From: Sphingomonas montanisoli
GTDB taxonomy: Bacteria > Pseudomonadota > Alphaproteobacteria > Sphingomonadales > Sphingomonadaceae
DNA length: 64,000 bases
Reading direction: 5' to 3'
Assembly: GCF_008274695.1 (NCBI RefSeq)
Contig: NZ_VTOU01000001.1
Coordinates: forward strand, 992,001 to 1,056,000
How positions within the stretch are numbered: the stretch's first letter is position 1; each line of letters starts with the position of its first letter. Under the pieces are notes generated by a model, which worked only from the letters and a program-made list of their open reading frames with translations, was not told the DNA's origin and did not search any database. Both the position numbers and the translations under genes were made by a program. Shown here in pieces: positions 17,291 through 25,538 of this stretch.

Positions 17291-18139
17291 ATGTTCACAA
17301 AGCTCGACGACTATAAGAACAAGTATCGCAACATCACGTTCGAGCGCCGCGACGGCATCCTCCTGATGACCTTCACGACCGACGGTGGCCCGCTCAAGTG
17401 GAGCGCGATGCCCGACGGTCCGCAGCACGAGGCGGGTGCGGCTTTCTTCGACGTGGGCCACGATCCCGAAAACAAGATTGTGATCCTGACGAGCGGCGGC
17501 GACCGCTGGTGCACCGATTACGACCTGGAAAATTATCCCGATCAGGAAGGCGTGACGCCTTTGTGGTGGGACTATCTCTACCGCGCAGAGCGCGACCTGT
17601 TCACCCAGTTACTCGACATTCCGGTCCCGGTGATCGGCATCGTCAACGGGCCGGCGACCTATCACGCCGAAATCCCGCTGCTGTCGGACGTCGTGCTGGC
17701 CGCCGATGACGCCTTCTTCCGCGACGATTCGCACATCGCGGTCGGCGTGGTCGCGGGCGACGGCATCCAGGTGCTGTGGCAGATGCTGGTCGGGATCAAC
17801 CGCGCGCGGGCGATGCAATATCTCCACCAGTCGATCAGCGTCGATGACGCCGTGACGCAGGGCTTCGTCGCGGAAAAGCACCCGCGCGAAAAGCTGCTGG
17901 CGCGGGCCTATGAAGTCGCCGAAAACCTGATCAAGACCTGCTCGCCCGTCACCCTGCGCAACACGCGGCTGACGATGACGCAATATATCAAGACCCGCCT
18001 CTTCAACGAGCATCCGGGCAGCTACGCGCTTGAAGGCCTGGCGCAGGTGATGCGCCCGCAGCTGGCGAGCGCGCCCGACGTCGAGGTCTGGCACTCGCGT
18101 CACCCGAACAAGGGCAGCATCAACATCGGCCACGATTGA
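17291..18139 (+). CDS. Crotonase-superfamily beta-diketone hydrolase, 6-oxocamphor hydrolase-like
   Basis: A 282-residue crotonase-fold protein that automatic tools would call enoyl-CoA hydratase. It aligns along its length with 6-oxocamphor hydrolase (OCH), as I recall that sequence: KYRNITFERRDGILLMTFTT, ENKIVILTSGG, VPVIGIVNGPATYHAEIP and SDVVLAADDAFF. His125, His148, Asp157 and Glu248 fall at the places of OCH His122, His145, Asp154 and Glu244, a steady offset of three to four. OCH cleaves a cyclic beta-diketone by retro-Claisen reaction without CoA. ATG 17291 follows GAGAGGAGCGGAC. A ferredoxin and a Rieske oxygenase follow, so ring oxidation then C-C cleavage is a reasonable model; the substrate is unknown. 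Confidence 0.75.
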   Translation: MFTKLDDYKNKYRNITFERRDGILLMTFTTDGGPLKWSAMPDGPQHEAGAAFFDVGHDPENKIVILTSGGDRWCTDYDLENYPDQEGVTPLWWDYLYRAERDLFTQLLDIPVPVIGIVNGPATYHAEIPLLSDVVLAADDAFFRDDSHIAVGVVAGDGIQVLWQMLVGINRARAMQYLHQSISVDDAVTQGFVAEKHPREKLLARAYEVAENLIKTCSPVTLRNTRLTMTQYIKTRLFNEHPGSYALEGLAQVMRPQLASAPDVEVWHSRHPNKGSINIGHD

Positions 18140-18157
18140 GGCGCATGAGTTAAAAAG

Positions 18158-18478
18158 ATGATCCGCGTAACCTATATAGAAGCTGACGGCACCGAGCGAA
18201 CCGGCGAAGGCAAGCCGAATTTCTCGGTCATGGAAGTCGCCCAGTCGGCGGGCGTCGAAGGCATCATCGCCGAATGCGGCGGCGCCTGTTCGTGCGCGAC
18301 CTGCCATGTGCTGGTCGAGCCCGAATGGATGGACGCGGTGGGAGCCGCATCCGAGGTGGAGAACGAGCTGCTCGAGTTCAGCGAATATGTTGCTCCGAAC
18401 AGCCGCCTCTCCTGTCAGATCGCGCTGACGCAGGCGCTCGACGGCCTCGTCGTCCGTGTGCCGCCGAAGCAGGGATGA
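18158..18478 (+). CDS. 2Fe-2S ferredoxin, adrenodoxin/putidaredoxin type
   Basis: A 106-residue electron carrier. Cluster ligands are Cys40, Cys46, Cys49 and Cys86 in the pattern ECGGACSCATCH ... RLSCQI; Cys44 is the extra cysteine common in this group. Such ferredoxins pass electrons from a reductase to P450s or Rieske oxygenases. It starts 18 bases after the crotonase gene and precedes the Rieske gene, its likely partner. No ferredoxin reductase gene is in the window, so that component must come from elsewhere. Confidence 0.92.
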   Translation: MIRVTYIEADGTERTGEGKPNFSVMEVAQSAGVEGIIAECGGACSCATCHVLVEPEWMDAVGAASEVENELLEFSEYVAPNSRLSCQIALTQALDGLVVRVPPKQG

Positions 18479-18602
18479 TCGGATAGAGCGTCGCCATAGA
18501 GGAAAAAGCGTCGCGATTGAGAATTGTCAAAGCGCGTTGTATTTTTTCAGGGAATGCCATTAGCCGGCGCGGAATGCGCCTTTGAAATCTGCGGGGATGA
18601 CC

Positions 18603-19952
18603 ATGAAGGACGTGTCGATCAAACTGCCCGAGCCCGTCCGGCCCGATTTCGTGCCGGCCGACGCTTATGTCTATCCGAGCTATGTTCAGCTGGAGGAAGA
18701 GAAACTCTGGCCCAAGACGTGGCTGCTCGCCGCGCGCGAGGAGGAGATGCCGCGCCCCGGCGACTTCGTGACCTTCGACATCGGCAAGGATTCGATCCTG
18801 GTCGTCCGTCAGGCCGACAAGAGCATCAAGGCGTTCTACAACGTCTGTCAGCATCGCGGCCGCCGCCTGAAAGACACGCATTGCGGGCGCACCGGCAAGA
18901 TCATCCGCTGCAACTTCCACGGATGGCGCTTCAACATCGACGGTTCGATCGAAAGCATCCTGAACCGCGAAGACTGGGACGGCTGCGACAGCTTCTCCGA
19001 CGACCAGGTCAACCTGAAGGAAGTGAAGCACGACACCTGGGGTGGCTGGATCTGGATCAGCATGGATCCGAACATCGAGCCGCTGCACGATTATCTGCAG
19101 CCGGTGACGGCGCTGCTCGATCCGTTCGAGCTGGAGAAGCAGCGCTTCCGCTCCTACACCACGATCGTCGTGCCGTGTAACTGGAAGGTCGTCGTCGACG
19201 CCTTCAACGAAGCCTATCACTCGGCCGCGACGCACCCGTCGGTGTTCAAGCATGGCTGGCCTTCGTCGACCACCAAGGCACTGGGCAAGCATGGTGCCTT
19301 CTACCAGCCGGGCGAACCTTCGATCGACCGCAGCGAGAAGGTGCTGCCTTCGGTCGTCGATGCGAGCGTGAAGGAGAAGATCCAGTACAAGACCCAGCGT
19401 CTGTGGGATTATGCGGGCAGCATGATCACCCCGATGCTGCTGGAGGCGACCAAGCGGCTCGACGAGCTGCCCGCCGACGCCGACGACATGACGGTGCTGA
19501 TCAAGCTCGGTGAGTTCCACAAGGAAGAGTTGGCCAAGGCCGGCATCGAGTGGCCCGCCGGCCTGACCGGCGAGTTCCTGATGAGCGACGCGCCGACCGA
19601 CATCCACATCTTCCCCAACACCACCCTGGTGCCGGGCGGTGACGCCACCCTGTGGCACCGGATGCGCCCGAATGGTGACGACCCCGCATCGTGCCTGTGG
19701 GACTTCTGGGCGCTCGAACGTTTTCCCGAGGGCCAGGAACCCGAAGTGGGCCGCGACTTCTATCCGTCGCCGAAGGAATTCGAGGGCAAGAACCCGTTCC
19801 TCGAGGAAGATTTCGGCAACATGGAAGCGACCCAGAAGGGCATGCTGTCGCGCGGCTTCCACGGCGGGCGCACCAACCCGGTCCAGGAAGTCTCGGTCTC
19901 GAACTTCCACCGCGTCCTGTACGAATATTACAGCGCGCCCGACGAGGCGTGA
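18603..19952 (+). CDS. Rieske non-haem iron oxygenase, large (alpha) subunit
   Basis: A 449-residue ring-hydroxylating type oxygenase. The Rieske centre is CQHRG...CNFHGW with Cys82, His84, Cys103 and His106. The mononuclear iron site is in DAFNEAYHSAATH with Asp199 as the likely bridge and His206 and His211 as ligands. No small (beta) subunit gene is nearby, so it may be a homo-oligomer. ATG 18603 has GGGG six bases upstream; a TTG at 18582 and an ATG at 18597 are alternatives. The 124-base gap before it holds a direct repeat AGCGTCGC(C/G)AT, so it may have its own promoter. A strong terminator follows. Confidence 0.9.
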   Translation: MKDVSIKLPEPVRPDFVPADAYVYPSYVQLEEEKLWPKTWLLAAREEEMPRPGDFVTFDIGKDSILVVRQADKSIKAFYNVCQHRGRRLKDTHCGRTGKIIRCNFHGWRFNIDGSIESILNREDWDGCDSFSDDQVNLKEVKHDTWGGWIWISMDPNIEPLHDYLQPVTALLDPFELEKQRFRSYTTIVVPCNWKVVVDAFNEAYHSAATHPSVFKHGWPSSTTKALGKHGAFYQPGEPSIDRSEKVLPSVVDASVKEKIQYKTQRLWDYAGSMITPMLLEATKRLDELPADADDMTVLIKLGEFHKEELAKAGIEWPAGLTGEFLMSDAPTDIHIFPNTTLVPGGDATLWHRMRPNGDDPASCLWDFWALERFPEGQEPEVGRDFYPSPKEFEGKNPFLEEDFGNMEATQKGMLSRGFHGGRTNPVQEVSVSNFHRVLYEYYSAPDEA

Positions 19953-19982
19953 TCGCCTGAGCCAGTGACGCTGAAATGAAGA

Positions 19983-20011
19983 GGGCGGCTCCTGCGGGGG
20001 CCGCCCTTTTT
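19983..20011 (+). terminator. Intrinsic terminator after the Rieske gene
   Basis: GGGCGGC 19983-19989 pairs with GCCGCCC 20000-20006 and is followed by TTTTT. It ends the crotonase-ferredoxin-Rieske unit; the convergent amidase gene ends ten bases further on. Confidence 0.85.
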
Positions 20012-20020
20012 CGTTGCCAT

Positions 20021-21397
20021 TCAATATCCGGCCGGCGCCCGATATCCACCGAACGCTTCCTCGATCAGCCTCGCAAAGCGGATCGGGGTGCGGTCTTCCA
20101 GCGACGGGCCGATGATCTGGACGCCGATCGGCAGTCCGCCCGCCGTCTGCGCGATCGGAGCCGATGTTGCGGGCAGATGGCCGAAGGTCGCTGGCGCAAT
20201 CCAGCCGATCTGACCGAAATAGGGGCTGTCCTCTCCGCCGATGCTCAACACACGCTTCATCGGTTCGGCGTCGTTATGCGGAAAGGCCGCCGTGCCGAAT
20301 ACGGGGCTCAGTACGATGTCGACTTGTCGGAATGCGGCCGCAAACGCCCGCTGAAAGCGCGCCTGATGGTTCAGGATCTCGATCCAGCCATGCGCATCGA
20401 TCGCCGCGGGCTGACCCGAACGCGCGCTCGTGATGGTCGTCACCATCGTTCCATAAGCGGCGCGTGCCGCCGCCAGGTCCGGCAGGATCGACGTGTCGCG
20501 GATGATCGTCACATTCGCCATCGCCAGCCTGTCGACCAGGTCGGATAGTGCGCCCGCAACTTCAGGATCGATCGCAAGGTCGCCGATCGCATCGACCACC
20601 AGCACACGATAGTCCGACAGTTGCTTTCCACGCGGTTCGCGTAGCGCCAAACTGTAACCGGCCGCCATGTCGCTATCCGGCCCGGCAAGCACCGTCATCG
20701 CGATCTCCAGGTCGCGCGCCGTCCGCGCCATCGGACCGACCACCGACAAAGGCGGGAAGGCGCCCGGTTCGCCAGCGGGCGGAACATGGCCGCGTCCAGG
20801 GATCAGCTGCCAGCTGGGCTTGTGCCCATAGACGCCGCAAAAGGCCGCCGGCACGCGGATCGATCCGCCGATGTCCGATCCGAATTCGAGCGCGACCATC
20901 CGCGCCGCCAGCGCCGCCGCCGATCCGCCCGATGAGCCGCCCGGCGAGCGGCCAGTATCATAGGGGTTGTTGGTGCGGCCGTAGATCGGATTGACACTCT
21001 GCCAGTCGGCAAGCCAGGTCGGCACGTTGGTCTTGCCCAGGATGATCGCGCCCGCCGCCTTCAGTCGCTCAACGCCAAGCGAATCCGAACCGGCGACGGC
21101 GTTGCGGAACGGCTCGAACCCCCATGTCGTGGGTAGGCCGGCTACATTGTGCGATTCCTTGACGGTCATCGGTAGGCCCAGCAGCGGCCGACGCTCACCG
21201 CGCGCGATCGCCGCCTCGGCCTCCCCCGCTGCCACCAGCGCGCGATCGAAATCGCGCACCACGACCGCGTTGATCGCGCCGTCGCGCGCATCGATCCGGG
21301 CGATCGCCGCCTGCGTCAACTCGACCGCGCCGATCGTCCCCGCCGCCAGCGCCGCGACCTGCTCATGCGCCGACAGGTCCAAAAACTCGTCCGCCAC
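20021..21397 (-). CDS. Amidase-signature family amidase
   Basis: A 458-residue enzyme with the full Ser-cisSer-Lys signature: Lys in MTVKESHN, the glycine/serine-rich GRSPGGSSGGSAAA, and the nucleophile Ser in GSDIGGSIRVPA. These enzymes hydrolyse amides, and some act on aryl or alkyl amides; the tail does not resemble GatA enough to call it that. I chose GTG 21397, which has AGGAGGGG upstream; an earlier in-frame ATG at 21433 lacks one. It is divergent from the SDR gene at 21558. Confidence 0.88.
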   Translation of the reverse strand: MADEFLDLSAHEQVAALAAGTIGAVELTQAAIARIDARDGAINAVVVRDFDRALVAAGEAEAAIARGERRPLLGLPMTVKESHNVAGLPTTWGFEPFRNAVAGSDSLGVERLKAAGAIILGKTNVPTWLADWQSVNPIYGRTNNPYDTGRSPGGSSGGSAAALAARMVALEFGSDIGGSIRVPAAFCGVYGHKPSWQLIPGRGHVPPAGEPGAFPPLSVVGPMARTARDLEIAMTVLAGPDSDMAAGYSLALREPRGKQLSDYRVLVVDAIGDLAIDPEVAGALSDLVDRLAMANVTIIRDTSILPDLAAARAAYGTMVTTITSARSGQPAAIDAHGWIEILNHQARFQRAFAAAFRQVDIVLSPVFGTAAFPHNDAEPMKRVLSIGGEDSPYFGQIGWIAPATFGHLPATSAPIAQTAGGLPIGVQIIGPSLEDRTPIRFARLIEEAFGGYRAPAGY

Positions 21398-21452
21398 CGT
21401 CCCCTCCTCTTTTGCAGCAGAGGGGTGCAGCATCAGGCAGGAGCGATCAACC

Positions 21453-21467
21453 CTATCCTGGGGATAG
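21453..21467. promoter_or_regulatory. Inverted repeat CTATCC-TGG-GGATAG between amidase and SDR
   Basis: A perfect 6-3-6 inverted repeat in a divergent promoter region. Its left arm with the preceding base, CCTATCC, equals the left arm of the candidate operator at 17151-17170. Its centre lies 98 bases before the SDR ATG, close to the spacing of the other candidate sites. The arm spacing differs, so its link to the LuxR regulator is weak. Confidence 0.3.
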
Positions 21468-21557
21468 CCCTTCCTCCTTCCCGGAAAGCCGCATCGCGTG
21501 ATTTGTGGGCGCCACGACGCTCGTTACACATCGTCTCAACAATAGAGAGGATGGACG

Positions 21558-22313
21558 ATGCCGGAGGGAAGAACCGCGATCGTGACAGGCGGCGGGCAGG
21601 GTGTGGGGCGCGGGATCGCGCTGGCGCTCGCCAGGGCGGGGGCGAAGATCGCGCTGGCGGGGCGAACGGTCGACAAGCTCGATACCGTCGTGCGCGAGAT
21701 CGAGGCTGCGGGCGGCGTCGCGCACGCGTTCGCATGCAACGTCAAGGATGCGGCGTCGATTGGCGCGCTCGTCGAGGGGACGGTGGCGGCGTTCGGCGGG
21801 GTCGATATCCTCGTCAACAATGCTCAGGAGGTCGCGCTCGGCACGATATTGTCGGTGTCGGACGCCGATTTCGAGGCGAGCTTCGATTCCGGGCCGCTCG
21901 CAGCACTGCGGCTGATGCGGCTGTGCCATCCCTATCTGAAGACGTCGGGGCACGGGATCGTCATCAACCTCACCACATCGGCCACGCGGCGCTGGGACAT
22001 GGCGGGGTTCGGCCATTATGGCGCAGTGAAGCGCGCGACCGAGTCCCTTACCCGCGCGGCGGCGGCCGAATGGGGCGAGGACAATATCCGCGTGCTGGCC
22101 GTCGCACCCCATGCGGACTCGCCGGGCCTCAAATGGTGGATCGAAAACAACTCCGAGGAAGCCGCCGCCTTCTTCAAGACGATCCCCTTGCGCCGCATCG
22201 GCCGGTGCGAGGAGGACATCGGCGCGGCGGTCGCCGCCTTGTGCGGGCCGGCCTTTGGCTATGTAACCGGCGCGGTGATCCCGCTGGATGGCGGGCAGGC
22301 GAACTTCGCCTGA
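21558..22313 (+). CDS. Short-chain dehydrogenase/reductase
   Basis: A 251-residue classical SDR. The cofactor loop TGGGQGVGRG is near residue 11, and the NNAG motif is changed to NNAQE. The active-site Tyr and Lys are in HYGAVK, with Ser in the TTSATRR segment before it, so the enzyme should be active. AGR after strand 2 suggests NADP(H). ATG 21558 follows AGAGGATGG. It converges on a GFA-domain gene ten bases downstream. Confidence 0.86.
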   Translation: MPEGRTAIVTGGGQGVGRGIALALARAGAKIALAGRTVDKLDTVVREIEAAGGVAHAFACNVKDAASIGALVEGTVAAFGGVDILVNNAQEVALGTILSVSDADFEASFDSGPLAALRLMRLCHPYLKTSGHGIVINLTTSATRRWDMAGFGHYGAVKRATESLTRAAAAEWGEDNIRVLAVAPHADSPGLKWWIENNSEEAAAFFKTIPLRRIGRCEEDIGAAVAALCGPAFGYVTGAVIPLDGGQANFA

Positions 22314-22322
22314 AGGGCGGCG

Positions 22323-22733
22323 CTAAACCCCCGGCGGAATCGTGTCGAACGTTGTTAGGCCAGCCGGCGGTGCGTCCCACGGGTGGGCGCGGCTGGCGTA
22401 GGTGGCGAAACCCATGTCGAGGGCCGAAGGATCGTCGAGCGTGCCGGCGCGGACGATGACGACATCGCCGAGCATCGCTGGACGACCGAAGATCGTGCTG
22501 CCGCAGGAAGGACAGAAGGTCCGCACGACTTCGCTGCCGCTGTCGCCTTGGCGTACATAGTCCTTCGCCTCACCGGTGATCGCCAGGCCCGCCGCGGGGA
22601 AGACCACGAAGGTCATGTGCCCCGTCCCCGTCTCCCGCTGGCAATCGCGGCAATAACATTTGCCGGCAAGTTGCGGCGGATCCTGCGTTGCGTAACGCAG
22701 GCTACCGCACACGCATCCGCCGGTGATCGTCAT
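22323..22733 (-). CDS. GFA-domain zinc protein
   Basis: A 136-residue GFA-family protein with CVCG at the N-terminus, CYCRDC at about residues 26-31 and CPSCG at about 73-77, the expected zinc ligands. Three bases separate it from the upstream SDR gene, so it is the last gene of the MaoC-SDR-GFA unit. It is only distantly like the GFA protein at 1350-1793. Its activity is not known. Confidence 0.8.
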   Translation of the reverse strand: MTITGGCVCGSLRYATQDPPQLAGKCYCRDCQRETGTGHMTFVVFPAAGLAITGEAKDYVRQGDSGSEVVRTFCPSCGSTIFGRPAMLGDVVIVRAGTLDDPSALDMGFATYASRAHPWDAPPAGLTTFDTIPPGV

Positions 22734-22736
22734 GGC

Positions 22737-23612
22737 TTAGCGCGGCTCGGGCAGCGGATCGGTGTAGGTGGGATCGGCGCTTTCGCCCCAACCGGCGGCG
22801 ATGCGGGCGGCGAAGTGGTCCGACATGCCCTTATATTCGGGGTGGGTGAAGACGTAGAAGCGGTTCTCCTCGACCGCCTTCAGAACCGCCTGCGCGACCT
22901 TATACGGGCTCATCGCGGCTTCCATGAACTCGGCATAGCCATCCTTGAAGCCGTCGGGCGTCACGTCGTCGCCATAGGTCGCGACCTGGAGCGCGGACTT
23001 GCGGACGTCGGTGGCGACGGTGCCCGGCGCGAGCATCGAGACGCCGATGTTCGGAAACTCGTCCATCAGCTCGAGGCGAAGCTGTTCGGTCAGGCCGACC
23101 GCGCCGAACTTGGTCGCGACATAGGCCGGCGGCAGGCCCGCATATTGCGGCATGATCCCGGCCATCGAGGTGGTGTTGACGACATGCGCCTCCCCTCCGC
23201 GCTTCTTGAAGCGGGGAACGAAGGTCTGAATGCCGTAAAAGGGGCCGGAGAAGTTGACGCGGGTCAGCAATTCCCACTCCGCAGGCATCATCTCGTCGAG
23301 CGGCTTCACGCCCACGACGGCCTGCGCGCCCGATGTGCCGGCATTGTTGCACAGGACCGAGATCGGGCCGATCGCCGCCTCGGCCGCATCCGCCGCCGCC
23401 TTCCAGCTTTCGGGATTGCCGACGTCGAGCTGGACGGCGACCGCTTCACCGCCCGCGGCGCGGATCTTCGCGGCGGCTTCCTCGGCCGCTTCGACGCGGA
23501 TATCGGCGATGGCGACCTTCGCGCCCTTCTCACTGAACGACTGCGCGAGGCCGAAGCCGATGCCGCTGGCCGCACCGGTGATGAACACGCCCTTGCTCTT
23601 GAAGTCCTTCAT
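22737..23612 (-). CDS. Short-chain dehydrogenase/reductase
   Basis: A 291-residue SDR with cofactor motif TGAASGIG at residues 11-18, the NAD-type acidic residue in ADIR, NNAGTSG, and active-site YVATK preceded by Ser in NTTSMAG. It is longer than a core SDR because of a C-terminal tail rich in Pro. It lies 20 bases after the MaoC gene and three before the GFA gene. A 3-hydroxyacyl or cyclic alcohol dehydrogenase role would fit the hydratase beside it. Confidence 0.87.
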   Translation of the reverse strand: MKDFKSKGVFITGAASGIGFGLAQSFSEKGAKVAIADIRVEAAEEAAAKIRAAGGEAVAVQLDVGNPESWKAAADAAEAAIGPISVLCNNAGTSGAQAVVGVKPLDEMMPAEWELLTRVNFSGPFYGIQTFVPRFKKRGGEAHVVNTTSMAGIMPQYAGLPPAYVATKFGAVGLTEQLRLELMDEFPNIGVSMLAPGTVATDVRKSALQVATYGDDVTPDGFKDGYAEFMEAAMSPYKVAQAVLKAVEENRFYVFTHPEYKGMSDHFAARIAAGWGESADPTYTDPLPEPR

Positions 23613-23632
23613 CGTCGCTCTCCCGTATCTTG

Positions 23633-24505
23633 TTACGCGATGGTCGCCTTGCCGCCGGTCAGCACGATCTGGTCACGCTCCACCACGCGGCAGCGGAAGG
23701 CGACGTCTCCGTCGCCCAGCTTCCAATATTCGGTGCGGATCGTCTCGCCCGGATAGACCACGCTGGCGAAGCGCGCGCCGACGCGCTTGAGCCGGGTCTG
23801 ATCGCCATCGGCGAGGCCCGCGACCAGGCCGCGCGCGGCGATCGCCCAGTTGCACAGGCCCATCAATATCGGCTTGGGGAAGCCCGCCTTCGCGGCGACC
23901 TTGGGCACCGAATGGAGCGGATTCGTGTCCCCCGACAGGCGGTAGATCAACGCCTGCTCGTCGCGGGTGGCGAGATCATAATAGCCGTCCGGATCGCGAT
24001 CGGGGGCCGCGGCCGCCTTGGGCGCGCCCTCCATCGATCCGCCGAAGCCGCCGTTTCCACGCAGCATATAGACCGATCGGTTGATCGCGACCGCCTCGTC
24101 ATCCGCAAAGACCGTGCGGCTGACCTGCATGATCGCGCCGCCTTCCGCCCCGCGATCCCAGATGCCGTCGACCTTGTTGGTCGAGGTGAAATTGGCGCTG
24201 GGCGGCATCGTACGGAGCAGCTCGATCGCCTCCTCGCCATGCAGGATCTTGTTATAGGCGATACCGTAGCGCGGATCGGCATACATACCCGCCGAAATCG
24301 CGACGACCGCGCCCATCGTTGGGAAGCTGGCGATCTTGTCTTCCAGCACGAAGCGAAGCTGTTCGGGATCGTCGATCGCCGAAATGCCGAAACCGACACC
24401 CAGATTGTAGATGATCGTGTCCTTGACCGACCAGTCCTGCTTGCCCTTGCCTTCATAGGCCATCAGCAGGTCATAGTTCAGCTTCGGGCTGTCCGCCTCG
24501 CTCAC
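23633..24505 (-). CDS. MaoC-like (R)-specific enoyl-CoA hydratase (hydratase 2)
   Basis: A 290-residue double-hotdog hydratase like the C-terminal domain of peroxisomal MFE-2. The hydratase-2 motif appears as GDTNPLHSVPKVAAKAGF, keeping catalytic Asp and His; the next segment reads PILMGLC where most relatives have PILHGLC. It would hydrate trans-2-enoyl-CoA. GTG 24505 is chosen because GGAGGAAG lies just before it; an upstream in-frame extension is not conserved-looking. It leads the MaoC-SDR-GFA unit and is divergent from the hydrolase-flavin monooxygenase pair. Confidence 0.85.
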   Translation of the reverse strand: MSEADSPKLNYDLLMAYEGKGKQDWSVKDTIIYNLGVGFGISAIDDPEQLRFVLEDKIASFPTMGAVVAISAGMYADPRYGIAYNKILHGEEAIELLRTMPPSANFTSTNKVDGIWDRGAEGGAIMQVSRTVFADDEAVAINRSVYMLRGNGGFGGSMEGAPKAAAAPDRDPDGYYDLATRDEQALIYRLSGDTNPLHSVPKVAAKAGFPKPILMGLCNWAIAARGLVAGLADGDQTRLKRVGARFASVVYPGETIRTEYWKLGDGDVAFRCRVVERDQIVLTGGKATIA

Positions 24506-24569
24506 GCACTTCCTCCCCATCCGTTCGTTGGCCGAACGATCCTGCCGGTCATTGCCCGGCGGGCGCAAG

Positions 24570-24625
24570 GGCGGCTTCCTCAAATGGGGTAGGCCGCCCC
24601 TCAATCCTCTCCCGCCAGGGGGAGG
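24570..24625. repeat. Inverted repeat plus family A hairpin in the divergent gap
   Basis: GGGCGGC 24570-24576 pairs with GCCGCCC 24594-24600 across a 17-base loop. A single family A hairpin, CCTCTCCCGCCAGGGGGAGG, follows at 24606-24625 and is identical to the remnant at 16015-16034. The gap holds the promoters of the MaoC and hydrolase genes. Confidence 0.5.
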
Positions 24626-24741
24626 ATTAGAGTTGATGCGCTTTTGCGATCGAAACGCGCTCCCAAAAATCATTGGCGTCATGGACCGATCGGTTCGATA
24701 TTGCGCTCCAATCAACGCCTCCACGGCAGAAAGGAGAGCGC

Positions 24742-25527
24742 GTGTTGGAGAGTTTGCCTCTTGAGAGGATCGACGTCGCGAGCGTGGGTGCCGAGCGCGT
24801 CAAGATGGGGAGCGGGCGGCCGCTACTTTACCTGCACGATGGCGGCGGGATCGAGTTCGGCGCGGCGTTCATCGAGCGGCTGAGCCAGAATTACGAGGTC
24901 CACGCGCTCTCGCATCCGGGCTTCGGCGGCAGCGACCTGCCCAGCCATTATGATAGCGTCGATGATCTCGCCTTCTTCTATCTCGATTATATCGAGCAGG
25001 AGGGGCTGGAAGACGTCGTGCTGGTTGGCGCGCAGTTTGGTGGGTGGATCGCCGCAGAGATCGCGACGATGGGGAGCGACCGCATCAGCCAGGTCGTGCT
25101 GATCGACGCTTATGGCATCAAGGTCGGTTCGCGCGACAAGCAGGATGTCGCCGACATATTCTACCTGCTGCCCGAAGTGATCGCCGAGATGGGCTGGCAC
25201 AGCCCGCGCCCCGGCACCAAGGCGCCGACGATCGAGGGCGCGCGGCGGATCGCGCGCAACCGCGAGAGCCACTCACTCTACGGCTGGTCGCCTTTGCTCC
25301 ACAATCCCAAGCTGGTGCACCGGCTTCACCGCATCACCGCGCCGACTTTGGTGCTGTGGGGCGAGAGCGATCGGCTGGCGCCGGTCGATTATGGCCGCGC
25401 CTATGCCGAACGCATCCCGGCTGCACGCTTCGAACTGATCAAGGAGGCCGGCGCCCTCCCCCATGTCGAGCAGACCGAAGCGACCGCGCGCGCGATCGAA
25501 ACCTTCGTCGCGCCCGTCACGGCCTGA
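24742..25527 (+). CDS. Alpha/beta-hydrolase fold protein lacking the nucleophile serine
   Basis: A 261-residue alpha/beta-hydrolase fold. The elbow reads VGAQFGG, so Gln98 stands where Ser, Asp or Cys is expected. The oxyanion motif is HDGGG. The acid (LWGESDRLAP) and the base (LPHVEQTE) are still there. It may be a non-hydrolytic member, a binding partner, or use another mechanism. GTG 24742 follows AAAGGAGAG; an upstream ATG is in frame but poorly placed. It precedes the flavin monooxygenase by 11 bases, so the two are made together. Confidence 0.8.
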   Translation: MLESLPLERIDVASVGAERVKMGSGRPLLYLHDGGGIEFGAAFIERLSQNYEVHALSHPGFGGSDLPSHYDSVDDLAFFYLDYIEQEGLEDVVLVGAQFGGWIAAEIATMGSDRISQVVLIDAYGIKVGSRDKQDVADIFYLLPEVIAEMGWHSPRPGTKAPTIEGARRIARNRESHSLYGWSPLLHNPKLVHRLHRITAPTLVLWGESDRLAPVDYGRAYAERIPAARFELIKEAGALPHVEQTEATARAIETFVAPVTA

Positions 25528-25538
25528 GGAGAGCCAAT

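Noticed and set aside
17291-18139. Ordinary enoyl-CoA hydratase
   Set aside because: The fold is right, but the residues and segments agree better with 6-oxocamphor hydrolase, and none of the usual beta-oxidation partners is in this operon.
24581-24600. CTCAAATGGGGTAGG as a further LuxR operator
   Set aside because: It resembles the GGTAG half only, and it is part of the loop and arm of another inverted repeat, so the similarity is probably accidental.
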